NCBI GenBank assembly: GCA_009930355.1
Contig: RZYK01000086.1
Span: 1 to 8,036 of the forward strand
Source of the DNA: Campylobacterota bacterium
Lineage (GTDB): Bacteria; Campylobacterota; Campylobacteria; Campylobacterales; Sulfurospirillaceae
DNA: 8,036 nucleotides
Direction of reading: 5' to 3'
Positions 5,067 to 8,036 of this stretch are shown here, one piece after another. The first letter of the stretch is position 1. Each line of letters begins with the position of its first letter. Both the position numbers and the translations under genes were made by a program. Under the pieces are notes generated by a model. It made no database searches. It was not told the origin of the DNA and saw only the letters and a program-made list of their open reading frames with translations.

Positions 5067-5360
5067 TTATGACGCTCGTGCAGGTGTAATCTGAATATGC
5101 AGTCCTAAAGAATGCACCACTTTAGCAATCGTATCAAAACGAGGTTTTGAGCCAGGAGAAAATGTTTTATAAAGGCTTTCTCGTCCTAATCCACTCTCTT
5201 GTGCAATTTGACTCATACCACGCGCTTTAGCAATATGACCAATAGCACGGATCAACTCATCCGTGTCACCTTCTTCTAACACTTGAGTCAGGTATTCAGC
5301 CATTGCTTCTTCACTGTCTAAATACTGTGTCATATCAAATGGCGTTACTGTTGTTTTCAT
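5067..5360 (-). CDS. HigA-like helix-turn-helix antitoxin (addiction module antidote family)
   Basis: A 97-residue antitoxin of the 'putative addiction module antidote protein' type, a HigA-like Xre-family group. The N-terminus VTPFDMTQYLDSEEAMAEYL is characteristic of the family. The helix-turn-helix spans about residues 49-69 (MSQIAQESGLGRESLYKTFS), followed by the usual PRFDTIAKVVHSLGL. It should bind and inactivate the RelE-fold toxin encoded just before it and repress their promoter. GGAGA (5372-5368) is seven bases before the ATG at 5360 and overlaps the toxin's 3' end. Only two bases separate the toxin stop from this start. The toxin-first order is normal for HigBA-type operons. A stem-loop terminator lies downstream. 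Confidence 0.92.
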   Translation of the reverse strand: MKTTVTPFDMTQYLDSEEAMAEYLTQVLEEGDTDELIRAIGHIAKARGMSQIAQESGLGRESLYKTFSPGSKPRFDTIAKVVHSLGLHIQITPARAS

Positions 5361-5362
5361 GG

Positions 5363-5653
5363 TTATATCTCCTTTGCCATCTCTATGGCTTTATCAATAT
5401 CACTCTGTTGGGTCGATTTATCGCCACCCATGAGTAAAATAATCAATTCATTTCCGCGCATCGTGTAATAGAGCCTATACCCTGGTCCTAAATCAATACG
5501 CATTTTATAAACACTTCCTCCAACGCTTTTTACATCACCCAAATTACCCGTTTCTGCACGCTCTAAACGTTGAGCAATCGTGATACGAGCACGCATATCT
5601 TTGAGTTTGGTAAGCCATTGTGAAAATTTATGGGTTTGATGAATGCTATACAT
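5363..5653 (-). CDS. RelE/ParE-superfamily toxin, HigB-like (addiction module killer protein family)
   Basis: A 96-residue RelE-fold toxin of the addiction module killer (phage Gp49-like) group, presumed to cut mRNA on the ribosome like HigB. Motifs are FSQWLTKLKD (10-19), the basic RARITIAQRLERAETGNLGD (21-40), MRIDLGPGYRLYY (51-63) and LLMGGDKSTQQSDI (73-86), all highly typical. The frame opens further upstream at ATG 5680, but I chose ATG 5653. The family begins at this Met, and the promoter's -10 box lies at 5665-5660, between the two candidates, so the upstream ATG would not be transcribed. The mRNA would then start at or next to the ATG, a leaderless message with no ribosome binding site. 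All family motifs are intact. Confidence 0.92.
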   Translation of the reverse strand: MYSIHQTHKFSQWLTKLKDMRARITIAQRLERAETGNLGDVKSVGGSVYKMRIDLGPGYRLYYTMRGNELIILLMGGDKSTQQSDIDKAIEMAKEI

Positions 5654-5659
5654 AGACGA

Positions 5660-5688
5660 ATAGTATCCACTTAGATACATAATGTCAA
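5660..5688 (-). promoter_or_regulatory. Promoter and operator of the HigBA-type operon
   Basis: On the minus strand TTGACA (5688-5683), a 17-base spacer and TACTAT (5665-5660) make a strong sigma-70 promoter. The inverted repeat GTATC-6-GATAC (5663-5678) fills the space between -35 and -10, an ideal place for the antitoxin to block polymerase. Expected initiation is at about 5654-5652, directly on the toxin ATG. Confidence 0.72.
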
Positions 5689-5962
5689 GGGGAAATTAAA
5701 ATCTTTGAATGAGAATAGTTTATGAGTGTTTGCAAAATGAATTTAAGCAAGCTTTAAAGCGCATGGAACAAAAACTCCATTTGTAGGTTTATGCCCTATT
5801 AAAATATAATCTAGTGCATCAATCATTTGAGAAAAATTAATATTAGACATAATGTGTCAATAAAATAGTGAATAATACCACCCATAGCTTTTAAAATATC
5901 AAGTGTGTTAAAGTAATTTTTATGGGGACTAGAAAAATTGTGGTGATTTACTGGAGAAAAAA
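5689..5962. other. Intergenic region without a convincing gene
   Basis: This AT-rich stretch separates the leftward HigBA operon from the rightward 429-residue gene. A 35-codon minus-strand frame (5850-5743, starting MSNINFSQMIDALDYILIGH) is open but has no ribosome binding site and no known relative that I recognise. It may be a gene remnant. A TATAAT at 5805-5810 (plus strand) is the only clear -10-like hexamer and is 150 bases from the next gene. GGAG at 5953-5956 is the ribosome binding site of the leader ORF that follows. Confidence 0.4.
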
Positions 5963-5989
5963 ATGCAATACATAAGCCATGTTAAATGA
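5963..5989 (+). CDS. Putative 8-codon leader ORF coupled to the next gene
   Basis: ATG 5963 has a good ribosome binding site (GGAG 5953-5956, six bases away) and encodes MQYISHVK before TGA 5987-5989. That stop overlaps the ATG (5986-5988) of the 429-residue gene as ATGA, and the large gene has no ribosome binding site of its own. Ribosomes finishing the leader could restart on the big gene. Alternatives are that a one-base change has separated the original N-terminus from the rest of the protein, or that a -1 slip joins the two frames. Confidence 0.45.
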   Translation: MQYISHVK

Positions 5990-7275
5990 CACTAACACAA
6001 GCAAAAGTGTCCTTGTTGGAATTAAAAGCAAAGGGTATATGGTCGCTTGAAACAACTCAAAAAGCTTTCTCTTTATCACTTGCCATCTTTAATAAGCGCA
6101 AAGCAGAGTCTTTTCGTGAGATGCATATAAATTTGCTCCATAACCTCTTTATTGAAACAGTATTAAAATCCGATCAAAAAAGATGCATTGAAGTCTTTAC
6201 GCAATTCAAAGAAGTGTGGGACATAATTTTTTATTTTGATACTCGTTTGTTGTATATAGCGATTATGCTAAAAAACGAGTTGTTAAGCAGTCAAGAACTT
6301 CAAAACCTAATCATAGAAGATTATATTGAACCACACAACAAGCCCAATGAATATAAGCGCATCATCGACACTCTTCAAAACAATAATTATTTGGACATGA
6401 GCATCGAGATATTACATGCTCAATTACTTCGCTCGATTGCTTCTTGTAAAAAAATCTCTAAACGTGTAAGCCAGTGCTGGAAAATATTTTTGTACTCAAG
6501 TGATGTTGAATACATTCTAAAGCTGAGTGAAAATCCACACATTAGCAAAAGCTACAGAACGATGCTTATTGTTCATGCTGCCAACATTGTTGCAAAAACC
6601 AATTTAGAAGAAGCCATTGAGCTTTTATCTCAGATTGAACCAACACGATATTCTTATGAATTAGAAAAGTTCCACTATACAATTGCGTGCGATTACGCTA
6701 AAAACAGTGAATTTCAAAAGGCATCTGAGGTTATAAAGCTGGTCAAGGATGCACGGTATCAATATGGTTTTCGAGCTTTTAATGAGGCGTTAGCACGTGA
6801 TATTGGTGCTATAGAAAAAACCTTACAAGAGATAGAGACCTTGCATCAAGCTCAATTTTTAAATGAAGACACGTATGACGCGATTATTATATGTGTTGCC
6901 AATGCCATTGTAGATTTCGCACCTGAGCTTACTCAAAATATGCTCTTAGCACTGCATCAACATTGGATTGACATACTTGAACTTCAAGAAAATATTACGG
7001 TCTCATTGGCTCACAAAGATTTAGATAAAGCCTTATGCTACATTGACGAGGTTGAAATAGATGATTTTAAAGTGAATGCTTTAAAGCGTATATTGGTAGA
7101 TAAGAATGATGCTTTAAGCCTTGAGAAAATGATTCAAAAGGTACAAACATTTGAAAGTCCTGTTGCGCGTTATGAGTTTTTTTATGAGCTACGAATTGTT
7201 TATAAAGTGAATTTATTTGAGCAGGTGTATGCGGTTGCACAGTTAATTAAGCCCTACGATGAAATGAGTCTTTAA
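5986..7275 (+). CDS. Hypothetical all-alpha protein, TPR/solenoid-like, 429 residues
   Basis: I do not recognise this protein. It has no signal peptide or membrane segment and is predicted cytoplasmic and helical throughout. From about residue 200 on it shows repeated helix-turn-helix units of TPR or Sel1-like character, such as NLEEAIELLSQIEPTRYSYE, YAKNSEFQKASEVIKLVKDA and SLAHKDLDKALCYIDEVEID, each with small residues at packing positions. Such solenoids usually hold protein partners, but no catalytic motif is visible to suggest a role. The start at 5986 lacks a ribosome binding site and appears coupled to the 8-codon leader. The protein could therefore really begin at 5963 if a frameshift lies between. 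Nothing ties it functionally to the TA genes. The stop TAA is overlapped by an ATG at 7275 opening a 16-codon frame (to 7325) of doubtful meaning. Confidence 0.75.
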   Translation: MTLTQAKVSLLELKAKGIWSLETTQKAFSLSLAIFNKRKAESFREMHINLLHNLFIETVLKSDQKRCIEVFTQFKEVWDIIFYFDTRLLYIAIMLKNELLSSQELQNLIIEDYIEPHNKPNEYKRIIDTLQNNNYLDMSIEILHAQLLRSIASCKKISKRVSQCWKIFLYSSDVEYILKLSENPHISKSYRTMLIVHAANIVAKTNLEEAIELLSQIEPTRYSYELEKFHYTIACDYAKNSEFQKASEVIKLVKDARYQYGFRAFNEALARDIGAIEKTLQEIETLHQAQFLNEDTYDAIIICVANAIVDFAPELTQNMLLALHQHWIDILELQENITVSLAHKDLDKALCYIDEVEIDDFKVNALKRILVDKNDALSLEKMIQKVQTFESPVARYEFFYELRIVYKVNLFEQVYAVAQLIKPYDEMSL

Positions 7276-7335
7276 TGATGGAAAATACAATTGTAGAGGA
7301 TGAAACAATCATAGTAAAAAAATAGAAATTTGCCC

Positions 7336-7364
7336 ACAGCCCACGATTCTATAAAGTGGGTTGT
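7336..7364 (+). terminator. Hairpin downstream of the 429-residue gene, possible weak terminator
   Basis: ACAGCCCAC (7336-7344) pairs with GTGGGTTGT (7356-7364) around an 11-base loop: nine pairs in RNA, one of them G-U. It lies about 60 bases after the stop codon and before the next promoter, as a terminator would. It has no U-tract after the stem on either strand, so it could instead be an mRNA-stabilising structure. Confidence 0.35.
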
Positions 7365-7428
7365 AAAACTCAATGATACAACTCCAAAAGAACTGCTATT
7401 ATGGTCAATATATGTCTATAGCCTTTTC

Positions 7429-7445
7429 TATAATTTCAATTGAAA
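7429..7445 (+). promoter_or_regulatory. Promoter with 12-bp palindrome upstream of the small membrane protein
   Basis: TATAAT (7429-7434) is a perfect -10 box about 65 bases before ATG 7499. Sharing its last T is TTTCAATTGAAA (7434-7445), a perfect 12-bp palindrome covering the expected transcription start, which could be an operator. The -35 region is unremarkable. Confidence 0.4.
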
Positions 7446-7498
7446 AGCATAAAAAGGTATCAATGCTATCAAAGACTAAATCATTAAGGGGCAATACA

Positions 7499-7978
7499 AT
7501 GAGTGGATTTTTTATTTTTTTAGCGGTTGTTACTGTCATTGGTTATGCGATGCAAGAAGAGAAAAAAAACAATGCTTCCTCAAAAACACTTCCTGATGAA
7601 TTTTTAAAAAGACAGAGTCAAGATAAAAAAGACATCACCATTGTTCGATCCTCAAAAAGCACCGATAGCTATGAAACAAAACAGACCATCAATAACTATT
7701 ACACACAAAACAATATCTATGTTCAAACAACCACACCCACGTCCAAAGCAAAAGGGACTGACCATACCGCAAAAGTATGGAGAGAATTAGGATACCAGGT
7801 TAAAAGAGGAGAATCTTATTCGTATAAGCACTATGGACAAGAGATTTATACTCCCAATCAAGTGGAGAGAATTGGGACACTATCTTACCGAGAACCTCTT
7901 CAAATTGGCTATGGATTATCTCAAAATCAAGAAAAAGTAAGGGACCGTTCAGAATTCTGTGTCAATCGGGTAAAATAA
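7499..7978 (+). CDS. Small single-span membrane protein, hypothetical, 159 residues
   Basis: The frame is open from ATG 7373, but the real start is almost certainly ATG 7499. AAGGGG (7486-7491) sits seven bases upstream, the TATAAT promoter lies between the two ATGs, and the protein then begins directly with a membrane helix. Residues 2-18 (SGFFIFLAVVTVIGYAM) are hydrophobic with no cleavage site, followed by a charged, low-complexity linker (EEKKNNASS, later the Asn/Thr-rich TINNYYTQNNIYVQTTTPTS). The C-terminal ~70 residues contain a more ordered-looking block, HTAKVWRELGYQVKRGESYS then YKHYGQEIYTPNQVERIG, with many aromatic residues. This may be a small soluble domain on a membrane anchor. 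No known family recognised. The gene is followed after 21 bases by another start, so the two may form an operon. Confidence 0.72.
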   Translation: MSGFFIFLAVVTVIGYAMQEEKKNNASSKTLPDEFLKRQSQDKKDITIVRSSKSTDSYETKQTINNYYTQNNIYVQTTTPTSKAKGTDHTAKVWRELGYQVKRGESYSYKHYGQEIYTPNQVERIGTLSYREPLQIGYGLSQNQEKVRDRSEFCVNRVK

Positions 7979-7999
7979 CAAATACCCAAGGACACAGAT

Positions 8000-8036
<37 letters not shown>

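Noticed and set aside
5654..5680. N-terminal extension of the HigB-like toxin to ATG 5680
   Set aside because: The extension lies over the promoter's spacer and -10 box, has no ribosome binding site, and the known family begins at the Met encoded at 5653.
5741..5762. Possible third, decayed copy of the inverted repeat (TTTAAGCAAGC resembles the repeat centre)
   Set aside because: Similarity covers only about 9 contiguous bases of the centre, and neither terminal repeat is present nearby.
7275..7325. 16-codon ORF overlapping the stop of the 429-residue gene
   Set aside because: It is too short and without a ribosome binding site; the TAATG overlap alone is common by chance in AT-rich DNA.

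Overview
This is an AT-rich window with the look of a Campylobacterota (Epsilonproteobacteria) accessory region, perhaps from a Sulfurospirillum-like genome or one of its plasmids. The basis is the low GC content, short AAGGA-type ribosome binding sites, TATAAT-type -10 boxes often without a clear -35, and a recombinase that resembles the XerH group. This taxonomic call is an inference from style; no marker gene is present.

Layout. A divergent pair opens the window: the start of a small minus-strand protein (1-180, cut by the window edge) and an apparently intact tyrosine recombinase (395-1354). Downstream lies a dense toxin-antitoxin (TA) island with four modules. They are vapB-vapC (1444-2078), a 59-residue antitoxin candidate with a zeta-like kinase (2496-3280), a Phd/UPF0175-type antitoxin with a DUF3368 PIN toxin (3619-4406), and a minus-strand HigB/HigA-type pair (5653-5067). 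In each module the two genes overlap or nearly touch, and each has its own promoter, usually with a small palindrome or direct repeat that could be an autoregulatory operator.

Signs of shuffling lie between the modules. A second recombinase survives only as its last ~70 codons (about 3325-3545). A 116-codon gene fragment (4549-4899) has no start. Two copies of a ~101-bp imperfect inverted repeat (2303-2403 and 4443-4547; 89 of 101 positions identical) bracket the zeta and PIN modules. The first copy begins at the base after a stop codon and the second sits at the broken 5' edge of the gene fragment. They look like integron attC sites in size, position and bulged-palindrome form, but lack the canonical attC core. 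The most interesting hypothesis here is a cassette-like TA array moved by a XerH-like recombinase rather than an IntI integrase.

The right part holds a 429-residue all-helical protein of unknown function, apparently coupled to an 8-codon leader ORF, a small single-span membrane protein (7499-7978), and the first 12 codons of another gene at the window edge. No tRNA, rRNA, CRISPR array or insertion-sequence transposase was seen.
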